Below, piece by piece: positions 36,401 to 51,400 of a stretch of DNA of 64,000 nucleotides. The notes beneath the pieces are model-generated. The model was given only the letters and a program-made list of their open reading frames with translations. It had not been told where the DNA came from and made no database searches. This stretch comes from Hydractinia symbiolongicarpus. Its lineage: Eukaryota; Cnidaria; Hydrozoa; Anthoathecata; Hydractiniidae. Every line of letters starts with the position of its first letter. Position 1 is the stretch's first letter. The stretch spans positions 18,230,001 to 18,294,000 of the forward strand of contig NC_079878.1 of NCBI RefSeq assembly GCF_029227915.1. Reading direction: 5' to 3'. The translations under genes were made by a program, and so were the position numbers.

Positions 36401-39400
36401 TAATTCTTTTTCCTTCCTTGTAGGTATATTTCCAGAGAGCATTTGTTTTCACAGCAACACAATTCATGTTGGTGAAACATATTTGACATTGTAGACATCT
36501 TTGAACGGACGGTGGAAAACTCTTTTTACATCTTCAGTGCACAAAGTAATATGCAGTTTCAGCATAGTCACTGTTTTTTCTTTATCCACTTCGCATGAGT
36601 TTTAATTATTTTTTGAATTCAAGAACATGTGCTTTCGTAAGACTGGGGTAATAAAAATTTTGCTCTTGGTCTACCGAATGCATTGCATTGCCCCTTAAAT
36701 TATTGAGGGCAGACAGTACTGGTAGCTTGAAATTTGTTAAAAATGCCACTATCTGCTTAAAATTTAATTTCTTTTGTTCCAGAACGAATTTTTGCATTCT
36801 GTTTGAAGTTTCTGAAAGCTAAATAAAAGTTACTTAAAAATTATTATCATATTAATTATCATATTTTCTGGTTTTCACGTGGATCGCATAAAAAGGGGCC
36901 AAAAATTGACCGAAAATCCGTTTTTTTCGATTTTGGGTAAAATCCGACAAAATTGGGAAATCAGGTTAATCACGTGTCCAAATTATGCAAAATGATTTCT
37001 TAATAAAACGAAGTTGTGTTGCAAGTTTCAAGTTCTAAAGATAATCCTAACAGGAGTTATTAAATTTTCCCCATTATAAGGATTTCATAGAGATTTTTAG
37101 TGGTAGTTTCGAGTAATGGCCAATGTCAAGGCCTCTGAAAGGTATGGGACCTAAAAATTTGGCACGCAGGTGTCTAATAGATAAATATTGAAACTCAGTA
37201 AGTTTCATAGCCATATAACATAGCAATAAGGAGTTATTAAAAAAATCGTCCGAATAGGGTTAAAATATTAAAACAAACAATTTTATGTTCTTTTAATGTT
37301 TTTTGTGCAGTTTTATAGGAAGATCTAACTTTAAGTGCAAATTCTTTTAACAGACTATGGTTTAGTTGACAATATTTAAAGTCTTTAGCAGCGTTAAAAT
37401 CATCGATTGACTAAAAGTTTAGCTAGCGTAATTTTAAAAATATATATTTATCATAACAAAGGAGGGTGTTACGACAATAATAATTTGTCTTGTTTTTCAC
37501 TTGTAATATAACTATTTTAGCGAAAATAGGTAATTTTTGTTATAAATTTAAACTTCTGTTTAACCGCATAACTATTTTTGTGATTACAAAAGTAGTACAT
37601 CGCGCATTTTATTTTAATCGCAACAAATTACCATGAACAAAGAATCAACTTCCAGTGGCCTTACCAATGGTGGTCCTAAAGTAACGTTATTGATTCACAG
37701 ATGGACATTCAGCAACAAAAAATAACATCATTATCTTCTATGCTTATGTTTGTTTTTTTTCATTTGTTTTTTTCCTTTAAACTTTTTTCCTTGATATTAT
37801 TATTTTTTTGTCAGGCCTGTAGAACAAATAATTAAGTTGGAGTCGCCTTATAAGCTTTTTTTATACTTTATTTCGCCCGTTGGTGGTATTGACCTTGTGT
37901 GGTCCACTCTTCATTCCTAATTTCAGCTATTTTTGGACTCATGACTATACATGACTATAAACAAAATAAGCCTGGTCTTAATATTTCCCATTTAATCTCA
38001 ACTTTATTGGCTATAGATTTTGTTACAATCACTCTTTATTATAGTTGCGTTTATAATTGGGTTAAGGACAGGCTTATTAAACTTAGCAAGCCTAGATTTC
38101 ACACTAAAAAAATTAACTGTTCCATTAAGTGTGCATTTATATTTCATTCTTTAACTGCACCCAGTTACATATTTCTTATGCAAGTGAAAATTAAGAATCA
38201 GGCTGGGATAGGTTTTGGAGAAGCAAACTAAAAATTGAGTGGAGCCTTAATGCTATAGAAGCATTCTCAAAATACCTTGCATACTAAGGCAGTTACCCAG
38301 CCCCTGCTTGTTCTCCTTAAATAGGGAGTTTGTAACTAGGAAATAAGTCTTTGTATCAAGTTATAAGACATAAAAACCCTGTTTTTCATACCCTTTTCGG
38401 ACCACATGGATGCATTGACAATCCTTTTGTAGATAAATTGCAACTATAAATGTAGGAAAGTATTCATGACACGTGCAAAAGCTGTGAGAATAAGATTCAA
38501 TTAAAAACGTGAACGATAGGGTTCCGGTGCCATCTATTGAAGAAAGATTTGTCTGCTTGTCTGCTTGACTACAAACTTGTTCTACAGACCAGATTTGATT
38601 GCAGAAAGTGCAAAGTTCTGATGCTTTGGTAGGAGAATGCTATCCTTCCTAACAATCGTTAAACGGGGGAAAAGAGGTTTGCACACAAATCTACATTAAA
38701 TATACAAAAATACCTAAAGGATATCTAAATAAGATGACTCTGGAGGACATATGTCGTACTATATATCTATCTCATTATCCGGTTTTTAACTCAAACAAAC
38801 CTGGAAAAATTAGAGTAGTATTCAATGCTATGTCAAAACACAACTGTCACAGTCTAAGTGACACTCTGCGTCGTGGTCCAGACCTACTAAACAACTCACA
38901 TGAGTTCTAATGTGGTTTCGTCTATAGCCAATCGTCATTTTTGCTGACATAGAAGAAATGTTCCTCCAAGTGAGAGTGACGACCTAGAAAGATTCCTTGA
39001 GATTGTGGAAGAAGGATATAACATCAGAAGCGCAACCTGATGCCTATCAGATGACAGTACACGTCTTCACTAAGTATTCTGTGATGTACAAACTATGTGT
39101 TTAAATGATCTCGAAAAGACAATTTTTTAGAAAGTGAATGCCACAACAGTAAAATGCGTCCTGAAGTCATTTTACGTGGATGATGTACCAAAATTTGATC
39201 GAATCTATAAAGCTTGATGTATTCTAGCTTACAAAATTTGTTGCTTACAGTAAAGATGTGCTAAATGCTTTACCAGCCAAATTGGTATCACCAGTAAAAA
39301 ATGTAAAAGTAACACTGGCAAGACGTAAGAGCACTTAGAGTACAGTGAGAAATCAACTTGGATACATTTACCTTTACATCAAGTGTTTATTACACGAAAA

Positions 39401-42400
39401 CAAAGGAGAGGAATCCTAAGTGTTGTCAGTTCGATATTTGACCCATCGCCTAACACTTTCAAAGGGAAGATGATTCTTTTGTGTTAAAACACGGATTACT
39501 TGTCTAGAGCTTAATTAATTTTGTCAGCAGGAAAGGTATATAAGAAATTTATACAAGAAAAACATGTGAAACGCACATGATTGCATTGTTTTTTAACTTT
39601 GAATATTCTTTGACATCAGTGATTCCCGTAAGGAGTCATTAAGTTGATAATAATCAGTATATAGCATTATTTAGAAACGATCTATTGTAAATATGATAAC
39701 ATTTTACTCACTTGCGAGTTGCAATAGTGGGGCTAATCACAATTTTTACAGCACGAGTTATCACTTTCACATGTATTTGAATTTATGAATTTTTTCTTGT
39801 GTTATCTTTGTATCAAAACATCTTACAATACCCCAAGACAACATGTGTTTCTTTAATTTGCTAGTTTTGAAAACAAAAGTTCAAATGAATATGCACAGTG
39901 AAGTGTGTTAGAAGTGATTTTGTGTAAATAAAAACACCTATTGTTGCATGTTGTCAAATTCCTGTTGTCAATTTGTTCCATAATGGCAGTAGCTGTGTAA
40001 TTATCGCTTTTGAAAAATTTGGACATAAGAAATAAGAAAATTAAAAAAAATTGCATGCAGTATTATTTTCGTGATATGTATTCATATGTAACATTTTTAA
40101 TACAAAAAAGATTTTGTAGTTTTTTCGTTAGTTCTCCTATATACATAATAAAGAGACATGGAGTGTCATATTTTTGCATTTTTTGTTCAAATTTTTTTGG
40201 GGTATTTGCTTTTTGTTAGCTTTTCCAAAAGAATAAATTTTACTAAAACAATTGGATGTTTTGCAGGAATCACCTATCCAATGTTTGATTACTGTGCAAA
40301 TTTTTTTATAATCCATGAGAATTCAAGTACTTTTTGTGAAGATTTACATTTCAAACTAAACAACACTACTGTGCATAAATAATAAGCTATATACTTTTTA
40401 TAAATTGCTGTCAACGTCAAAAAGTCAGAACAACGAATGTGAACAGAATTTAAAAGAAAAAAGAAAGTGTTGATGTCATTAAAAATTAGTGGGCATCAGC
40501 AAAAATAAATCATTTTTATTTTTTTAAATTTTCATGTTTTGTGCTGTAACTGAAGCCATATTACTAAAAAGAGTTATAAAAATTTTGCATTTTTTTAATT
40601 TTTTTTAAAACTATATTTGTAGTTGGAACCTTACTGGACATATGAACTTTGCCATGGTCAACGCATCACTCAATTTCATGAAGAAAAAGATAGTAATGGG
40701 GTTTGTAGATTTTCTCACATGATTTAAGCATGTTTTCACCCCTTATTCTAAGTGTTTCCGTTCCCATTGTTTTCCATATCTTTAAACCTGCTTATTATTT
40801 ATTATTTGATATGGAGTTATATTGTCTTTAATTTTGTATTTTTATTTTAATATTTGTAATTTTACCGTGTCTATTTTATATCATCAAGGAAGACATCTTT
40901 ACAGGAATTTTTCTTAGAATAATTTTTTATGGATAACAGCACCAAATTCGGCTAGTTTTATGAATCTTATTTTTTCAAACTGGTCATTTTTCTTGGAATT
41001 TGCCTTTTTTGTAAATCATATTTGGTGGTTACAAATTTTTAATATTTAATCAACTTCTAGAATGATTGCTATCCATTTGCATTAGTTTGGCCTTTCTAAA
41101 GTTTAAAACATGTGATGTACATGGAGCATGCTAAGCAATTTTATTTATGCTCCTAAATGAATTATAGAGATAAATAGACTCTGTCAATGCTTTAGAAATA
41201 CCTAGTGAATTCTGATGGTTTTGATATTTTGTTTTCTTTTTTCTGACATCGTGCAATAAAAAGATCAGCAAGCCAGTCAATTGTTACTTTTAGCTCCTGC
41301 AGAGAAATGAATTCAATCTGGGTACAATGACCATTGCTGAAGTGAAAGGTACGGAAGTACTAGTATCTTTTTTTGTGAAATGCCTTCATCATTTACCGTA
41401 AATATTTTTATTCTTTAGAGCTATTATATCCTGTTGTTCCACTTCGTACTCCTGAAGAGGAGAGAAAGGTTAGTTACTACAGTTATTGTCAAACATAAAA
41501 AATATTTGCCATGAATATCTTATAATAAAGTTTTCACATATTAATATAAAAGCTTTACAAATAATAATCATTACCTCCAAATTATTGTCACTCGCTGTTT
41601 CTTATTCATGTTAAGGGATGACTTATCGAATAGTGCACACTAAACGGCAATCTGATGTTTAGATTTTACCTTCTCTCTTCCTGCCCCAAACTTCAATAAC
41701 AAAAAAGGTAATATTCCAGTTTCATCAGTCCCTGCACATACGCTCCTGCAAAATATGTAGACAACAAATCAATACTTTCTGCCACTCAAAAAATTGATGT
41801 TTTGTGGTATAAAATGCTTACATGCCAAAGGTTTTACCCTCTTCCTTAATGTTAGCGTGCATTTCTCCCGTTTTACCAGACAATATTTCAGAAACATTTT
41901 AAGAGAATTGGGACAGGATGAGATGCATTAACAATGTGAACAAATTATAGGCTAACTAACCCTTATTTAGATAGAGTTTTATGCCCCTTTTTTATTAACT
42001 ACCTTAACAAGCTCAGATTCTGTCTTTTTTCTACCGAAATCAGATGTAGGTATAACCTTTCATTCCAGTTCTTGTAATTTAGTTAAAAAAGGTAATTTAG
42101 GCCTATGTTATAGAAACAACGCTGCATATGTGAGATATATTGGTATAAGTAAACCTGCACATTAATTTCTTAAGTGCTGCAAAAATAACAGATAGAGTGG
42201 AACTTAAACCCACAACCTCTTGGCTTGCCAGGTGGTTGCTCAACCAACTGTGCTATCGATGCGATACCATCTCCATAGCACATGTAGTAGACAAGGGGAG
42301 GATACTTCCTCATTAAGATATACTGCAAGGGTGAGGCAAACTTTAAGTTTGGGTTGTGCATCATTCGGCGATATCATGTTGGTATGTGTAAGTAGAAAGG

Positions 42401-45400
42401 TATGTCGCAAGGAGTTTTCAGAATTTTTCAAAGTGTAATCCTTCTGAAAATACTTGAAAATTTATCTTGGTTTTTGCCATACCATAGTTATAAAAAGCCA
42501 GTACAAACATTAATAAATGGTATTTAATTTGAGATATATAGTGATAATGTATGCTACAGAATACATAGCCCAGCTCAAATCACAATAGTATAATGTGGGG
42601 AAATACATGAATTCTCAATTATGTCACAAAAAAAATTTTTTTCATTCATAGTAATTTATGTTGCAATCATTTTGTCTGAAATGTATTTTGGCCATAAAGT
42701 CAAGCTCAAGGGGGGCTTTATAAGGGGCACTTATTACAAATTTTTTGCTAACAGCTGATTTTTTGTAGCTGTTAGCTGTGCTTTTTCACGAGCCTAACTT
42801 GCGCATCAAAATATTTTGTGCACTAAAATTAACCATTTATAGAAATTTTTATTTAAAATCAGCAAATATTTATAAGAATGTCAGCTTGTAATTGTAAAAT
42901 CTGTAACTAAAAGGTTTGACCAAAATTTTGCAACAATGAAGAACTTATAATAGCTGTGGCTAAGAATGGTTTAATTTTTTTTGTATGAATACTATCTAGC
43001 TTGTGACGGTAGATACTTAGATATTAAGCACTATTTCATGTTTGTCCATTTTTTGCATTTGTATTGTGTATTCTGTAGCATTCACACATGATTATAAATG
43101 ACAGACATTGCTAAAGGTATCATCGTAAACATATAATTAAAAAAATATTTCATCACGTCAAAAGCAAAGTTGATTCCACCGGTAAGTAACAATACCAACA
43201 ATTAGGAATTAACTACGTTATATACCAAGAAATGAAGCAATTTTTCACACATTTTTTTAACACAAATTTGTTAACACAGTAATTCTTCATCGTGGCATTT
43301 AGATGATTTTGTTAACTTTCTGAAAAGGTATGCCACATTAGCGACACTAACTGCCCACAAATTTAAAAATGATTTAGTGCAAGTTTCACTCTCCCATTTT
43401 GATATCTATATTAGACTAACTTGCACTAGCATCTGCCAGTTCATTACGATTTCATGCAAAAACACTAAATCAGATCAGCTGAAACTGATTTAATATATAT
43501 TTTTTACTCAGAAACTGCCATGGATCTTGTGTTATCTAAAAACAAAGTTTTTGGGGTGTTTACCGTTGTTTGTCATACTGACTTTTCATCTAATATACTC
43601 AGGTCCCTCTTCGAAAGATTGACAATAAAGACACGCCTTATTACAGCATTGAAATGGGGAATGGAACACCATGTGATTTAAATAGAAAGCCTCGAAAAAC
43701 TACTGTTCTGTATATATGTCATCCAACTTCAAATAACGAGGTGAACTTTTTTTTACATAAAAAGAGTAGCCATTATTTTTTTTTCAGATTATTTGTGTCT
43801 GGTAAAGCAATGAAATTGCAGCATAGCATACTCCTGACTTTTTTTGCCCTATGAAGGATCAGTAGGGGACCTGTAAAAGTCAGGAAAGCTTGCAAAAGTC
43901 ATGGAATGCCTGAAATAGTCGGGAATACAAAAGAATGTTTTTTAATGTAAAATGAAAACGGCCTATAAAAAGTCGGGGAAATTTTTTATTTATATGTTGT
44001 TTATTCATGATTTATCTTTTTTCATTTGTTTATTACCTCTAATATTTATACAGGGTATAAACTTTTTAAAAAATATAATTTACAATAATTATGTTATCAA
44101 TGTTTGTCCTGTGTACAAAGATACAAAGGTAGTTGTAAGTCATGTTCTGGAAAATTGTTCCTTGGATGTAGCTAACTACAGAAAGATTGCTGTCAAGAAC
44201 ACTAAACAAAAGGCATAGCAAAGGAGCAGAATATAAATATAATGTTCACATTAAACTTCTTTAAAATTTACATTAATTTTCTCATGCATTGTACATCAGA
44301 AACATTTGATGTTTTGTACATTCTGTGCCCTTGAAGCTAAGAAAGATTTGTGCTGGAGATTCTGTAATACTGTGTAAACAGCTAGAAGTATTACATTTAG
44401 ATCATGAGCATTAAGGAAGTGACAACTTGTGAATATGAAGCTATAGTCTTAACACCTGTACTATGCGGTAATCCTGCCTATATGTAAGTTATCTGAAACT
44501 TTTATGTTAGTGATCTGAGACGTTTCCATAACAGAATGGACATGTGTAATACTCCTTTAATGAGTTAGGTGAAGATGAAAATATTCATATAAAGTTGCAA
44601 TTTTTTTTTCAATTTCTATTACAACTAATGTAAAACTAGATATTTTAAAATTAAAAAAATTGGCTATAGCTCGTTTTGAACATTGACAAGTTTAAAATGC
44701 GTTGGTATGAAAACACAGTAAATTTTTGCTTGTGGGTATGATCTTCGATATTAAGCATATATTCTAACAATTTTAGGAACATGATTGCAGGTACCAAATA
44801 TAAACTTTTAAATAAAAAATAAAACACTGGCACACCAAATTCACCACACTTAACTTGTCAAGTTTTCGTAGTAAATTTTTTTCTAAGTTGATGAGTTTTA
44901 ATTATAAAAACAAATCAGGGGAAAATATCAAAAAAATCAATAAAGAAACCAGGTGAAGTCAGGGAGTTTTTTTCCTTCATAACGGTGGCAACCCTGAATA
45001 ACCTCTCCCAACTTCAAAGGTACAAAAAAGTGTTCTCTTAATAAAAATTTTATTAGCCTGGTGTTTTACTCGTTTAGGGAGTGCTTTATCTAAAAGTATA
45101 GTTTTAACAAAAATTAACTTAACGTAATTGTTTTGTACTGGGTTTCTTTATTTAAAAAAATAAAGAGAATTTAAAGTTTCGATCTTAAACTCGTATTTAT
45201 TACATTGAATTAGTATGTTGTGTCAATTTTTAACTCGATTTAGTCTAGAAGTGCTGTTTTGTTGACTCCATAGTCACAATCAAATGCTTCTCAGTTTTGC
45301 TATACACTAATAAGTCTTTTTACAGAAGATGATTGTGTAAAAAATAGAAAAAGGTCATACATGTGCTGTATGGTTCTTAAAACTTAGTTTTCATAACGAT

Positions 45401-48400
45401 TTAAAATGTGAGAAAAACATTGCAGAATGTTGGCAGAGATAATGAATAATTTTACTATCAAGGTTCTTGTAATCATTTCAGTGTGAAAACCAAGCCAATT
45501 CACGATATCAAATGTCATCCTTTATCTGGTTCTCCCATGTATGTACATTATTTGCTTTTTCATTTATATACTGCTCAAGTATAGATAAGCACTATCATAC
45601 ATACTAATTAGTTTGATCCAAAATATATGTTTGGTTTTTAGTCAACCTGCTAAAGTTGTTGCACAAAACCAAGAGTCAAAACTGCCTATATTTGTAAGTG
45701 CTTTTTTGCTTCAACTTCCTTGGATTGTAGTGTTTCCCGTGTTTTAATTTAAACTATTTATGTAGATCCCACCCCAGCAACCAAAACAGCAACAAATCCT
45801 TCGCGCTACCCAAGCAGCTGTTGACGAGACGTTAAACATACAATTTCTAAAGGGTGATTACTGTTTGGTCGGTGTAAGTGTATATTTTCTTTAGTTTGCT
45901 TAACATTATTCAGTCAGAAAAAGCAGGGGGGAAAATTAAAATTGAATCAAACAAAATATAAATTCAGCAATTTATTAGGAAATTTACAGTCGATGTCTAC
46001 AATGGGTTCTTACTGATTGTTAAAACTGTGTTATTTAATGTTGATGATCGTCCATAGCTAGAAATATTGTTTGTTCATCTAGTCGATGATATTTTAAGCA
46101 GTTTTTTTTCTCAGGGAAGCGGATGGTGGAAATACGAATTTTGCAATGGAAAGCACATCAGTCAATTTCATGTGGTATGAGAGTAATATTTTTTTTTGCA
46201 ATGCCAGATTTTTTAAAAACTATCATAATAATCATCATCACGATTGTCCTTATCATCATCATTATTATTATTCTTCCATTTAGGCATCCAGGATGCCTTT
46301 GTTGTGCATTTGTTAATCAGGGCAAGTCTTAAAAGGAGGTCCTCTCTTTGTATACCGGTTTTGTGAAACTGGAGAAGGTATTGCATACATTCTTGCCTCT
46401 GCAGCAGTGCTTAGCAGTAGATAGGAATGGCAGATTGTGGCTAAAAAGCAGCCGATTCTAAGCTAAAGAAATGGATGCAATGAAATATCCTGCTAAATCG
46501 TTACTAGAAAATATCGTCAGACCCGACAAAAATAACGTCGCTTGGTCTGCAATCAAACCTTTTATAATAGAGAAAAAAATCACGAAGGAGTAATCAAAGG
46601 CCTAAAGAAGGTATTTAAGTTCTAGGAGAAGCCTAAGTTAAAAGAAGCAGCAACAGGTAATGCTTCCACTAAGAGGATCAACTCATCGATCACCACAAAA
46701 GTTAAAGGCAACACAGGCCTTAATAAACATCAAAAACAATGACAACAAATGTTTTATGTATGCAATACCATTGGCGCTTCATTCACCTGACAGAATCCAT
46801 AAAGACCATCAAAATACCAGAAACGAAGACGCAATTGATCTACTATACATATCTGGACATTATTATTGGATTAAAAACCTACCTCTCAAATAAACAGTCA
46901 TGGCAGCAGGAAATTTATATGTAGACTGTTTAAGATATTTCCAGTCGACCAATGTGTTCCAAAAACATCAGAGTGCCTGCGAATGGTACTTAGGAAGAAA
47001 GAAAGATAAAAACAGAAATACAACCTGATGAATAAAGAACGCATTACAAAATGTATTGAATATAACCAACCGGATACTCCGATCTAATGTTCAAACACAA
47101 GTGCTTACTCTCTTTCAACCTCTTAATAATACCTCCACAATGACGTTGAATATTTTTTGATCTGAATTAACATGTGTGTCAGCAACCACAAAGAATGCAA
47201 CCTATGTCTACCACTAATACTTAAATCCAACAGTGGTTGTTTCTTATCCCACCTTTCATCAGCAATAACTTTATCAACAATAAATGGAACCTTACAACTT
47301 ACAAACCCAATAACTTCAAACAAATTATCATTGGGTCTCACCAAAAATACAAAATCATTAGTCCACAACCACTGCTTTTCCAAATAAGTCTTATTCCACC
47401 TCAAAGTAGACTACATTCAAAATTACCCCTAAACTCACCACACAACAAATCCAAAACCAACCAATAGTCTTTCCATAACCCGTTGGTCCTACAAGTAATG
47501 CCGTACAAGGATTGTTCATAAACTTTTTAATACGAAAGATTTGAGAATGTTCCAACCTTAACATTAATCTGTGCATCCATATACAAAAACATGTGCAAAA
47601 TCCTAAACAAAAACACTCCATCCTTCTACCACTTCCATCGCGCTTAACATTCTCAGTATTTCTAAAATCTATCCACAACACAAAATTATTGTATAATAAC
47701 CACCTATATCCATTCCCGACAACATTTTCTTCTGCACATTGCCATACTCCTGCAATCGACCGCTAGCAAAATGTTTCTTTACTGCTTCCCACTGGTGATA
47801 GGTTCTAAGACTCGAATTAAACAATTGATTTGGATGACCGGCTACTGTCACACTTTCCTTATTAATCTTATTAATTTTTCACTATCTCTATCATACCCAC
47901 CTTTATCTTCAAACAAAATCAATATACCCTTTAACGATTTAGAGGGTGTATTAAAACAGAATTAAAACAGTATTAGCCTTATCAACAGCCACTGTCTTGT
48001 GCCACAAAACCAGATTGTACAATATTGCAGTATCGGTATGATTCTTCTTAACCTCGTTTGCCTAAGCCTCATTAACAACTTGATATGCCAAAGTTATCCC
48101 ATAAATCGTATACGACACAGTCAATGTGTCCAAAAACCCAGATTGATGGAAGGGCATAGTACTCTCAAGCAACTCAAAATCTAGTGGAATACAAAACTTT
48201 CCTCCAAAAACTTTACCAAGCTGATTCTCCTCTTTCATCTTAACACCTTCCTTTGCACCCACCCATAACTACCTTAAATTCTCACTACAAATATTCTGTC
48301 AAACGTCATCATCCCTCTATGCACTTTCATCTACAAATCACCCCAACACATCAACCTATTAAAATCGCCAATAGACACAATTTATGTGACTATATCTTAA

Positions 48401-51400
48401 CGACAACTTTCATAACAATCACCCTACCCAAACTATTAACAACGTTGCAGCACCATCGTCTCTTGTAAGTTTTATATTAAACGATAACCTGGAGGCACCA
48501 GGAACAACAGCATCATCATTGGATAGATTGGGAAGCCTAACTGTCAAAAGTTGATTCTGGTCAATCGTGCTTGGATTACTAGTGACCGGTAAATGCTGTT
48601 TCGAACCTTTAATTCTATGGAGACTTCATGTAGGTGGTAACATATTTCCATACATTTTCTATTTACCCAGATTTTTTTCCCCAAATGAAAAACTACCTCT
48701 ATAAGATAGTCCACGCTAATTTTATTTCCATAACGGTCTATAATACTAATATTCAAAGAATGAATACACGACCATCCCAACCTCTTACACAAGATATTCT
48801 TAGGTTCCACATTCACAGCGCTTCCCAGATCTCTTTCTCACCTGATTGCCAAGTATATGAATCCCTACACCTCATACCATTGACTAAAGTTTCACAACTA
48901 TTCAACTCTTCTAATCCAAAAGAAAACGACCTAGATCTATCAAACGTATCAACGTCACAATTATTTCCTCAATTATTTAGGTATAACATTAATACAATAT
49001 TAACCAATTACCCCGGGCTGTACCGCAAATTAACGCCGGAGGTCTAAGTGTCGACCGAGCTTGCGAGGTCGGTGCAATGACTGAGGAAGTGGATGATCCT
49101 AAAAAAATGTTAACCATGTGATTTCTCCCTTAACAGTTTTCGTTTCAACTTTGTATTGACCTTTTGCCTGAGTGGAGTGCAATGCCTGAGGAAGTGGATA
49201 AAAAACAGTTTTCGTTTCAACTTTTTATTGACCTTTTGCCTAAGTGGATTTCTCCACGGGCTTTATCGACAAATGTTAAATATCCTAGTGCTTAATAATT
49301 CCAATGACAGTCTTTCCTGATGCTAAAAAATGTTAATCGTGTGAATTCTCCCCTAATAAACAGTTTTCGTTTCAACTTTTTATTGACCTTTTGCCTTTAT
49401 TGTTTTGTGCAGTGAAGCAGGAAGATCCTGACCGTTTAGAAAGGAATGATATGAGAATGGTTAGGTGGATGTGTAACGCCAGTCTGAGAGACAGAAAGAG
49501 TTCAGATGAGCTAAGAAGCAGGCTAAGTATCCGTAAATTAAATATGTTATCCAGATAAGAAGATTGAGTTGGCTGGGGCACTTGGAAAGAATGGAGGGGG
49601 TTAATTGGGTAACAAAGTGTAGAGACTTGATAGTTCCTGGGGCAAAGCCCAGAGGAAGACCGAGAAAGACTTGGCAGACTTGATGCAGAGGAAGAGGAAG
49701 AGGGTCATTAATATATCCCGTCCAAGCCATGCTAGCATGGAAAACGGACGTTAAGCCGAGAATGATGATGATAATGATGTTTTCCGAAACTTTTGACTGA
49801 TGATAAGTTGGTGTCCGGAGTTTTGTTACGGTCATAGTGGATATCGTCATTTTCCTTTGGTGTCACCAAAATTTTATTTGAAGTTGCTGAAAAAAGTATG
49901 TCTTAAATGTTAAATTTTATGACTCTACGGCGCGACGTCAATAACACTACTTTAACGTCAATATCACTACTTTAACGTCAATATCCTATATTAAATTAAT
50001 GAAGCCATTACAGTGCACTTAAAACTTTGAGGCCAAATAACTTGGAAACGAGTTGGTGACATCAATGATTTTTCGCCGCGTGGGTAACTAGGGACCACCT
50101 GGGACCAATTTGGGTAAGTTTCCTAAACCTGGGTCCCTGAATCCGTTTCGGAATGACTGGGTTGATGACGTCATCAAAAAACCTTCAAACCCTAATATCT
50201 CTGCAACCGTTTATCAAAAGTACATGATCCTATACAGTTTCTTGATCAGCGTTTTTGGGTTTTGACGTCCATTGCTGATGTCAGCAAAAATTTTAAACCC
50301 TTATATCTCATTAACCGCTCATCAAAAGCAAACATGATCATATACATTTTCCTTAGCAGTGTTTTAACTTCTACACATTACAGGCAATGAATAAACTAAA
50401 TTCCGCAAATTTTTTTGTATCTGCACTGCTGACGTCAGCAAAAATCTAAAACAACCTACTTTTCCATTGTCGAAAACGTATAATCCTATACATTATTTTA
50501 ATTAGCCTTCTAACCTCTGCACATCACAGGCAACGAATTAACTAAATTTCGCAAAAAAATTTTGTATATGCAATGCTGACGTCAGCAAAACACCTTAAAC
50601 AATCTATTTTCCATTGACCTTCTGCCTAAGTGGATTTCTCCACGGGCCTTATCGACGACAGAATAATGTGTAAAGTTGAATGCGCAGCTTAAATATAGCT
50701 ACAACGAATATTGAAGTATTTTTTTTAACTAGCTAGCTAGCCAAGAATAACATTGGCTTCAACAAGTTTTATGTTGACTCAGTAACCACAAACCTGAAGG
50801 AATGAATCTGAAAATGAGAGGAGATGTATTTTTTATATATGCCCTGTATTTAGTATTTTTGATAAAACTGGATATCAGATCATCGTTTTTTTAATGGACA
50901 ATGTAGCTAGTTAACTAGCCATGTTGAAGAAGCATCCAGACGAAATGTTGCTGAATCTGGTTATTTTAAGTGTTAAACTTGACATTGTTTTGTTTCTATC
51001 ATATGAAAATGTTTTTATCCATAAATGTATTGTACGAGTTAGATATATAATCATTTCCAATGCTTCTTAAATATTTTTTTTCGTGCTTGCTTACATTTTA
51101 AGCAATCATTTTTCTTGACGACTGGCAATACAAGTTCCATAAGCTCACTAAACGTAGAAAATCCCGCCTTACGAAAATATAAGACTTGCACTAACCAGCA
51201 TAACCTCAATATCATTACCACCACTCACAACATTTCAACCCAACTTACAAGTCTTTCTAATATCTGTAATCCTCACATATATTTACCTCCCCCGCAAATA
51301 ATACTCCAACAAACACAATCTCATCAATCCTCTGTTCCTTGCTCGTCACATAATCACTCTACCTTGGCTCCTTCAACTTCGGAAAACTAACTCCAGTAAC

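Noticed and set aside
37899-38231. 110-codon plus-strand frame with hydrophobic segments
   Set aside because: No recognisable family, AT-driven composition and no splice context linking it to a gene.
39853-40382. Overlapping short frames on both strands in intron 3
   Set aside because: Phe-, Ile- and Lys-rich frames expected from AT-rich DNA; no motif.
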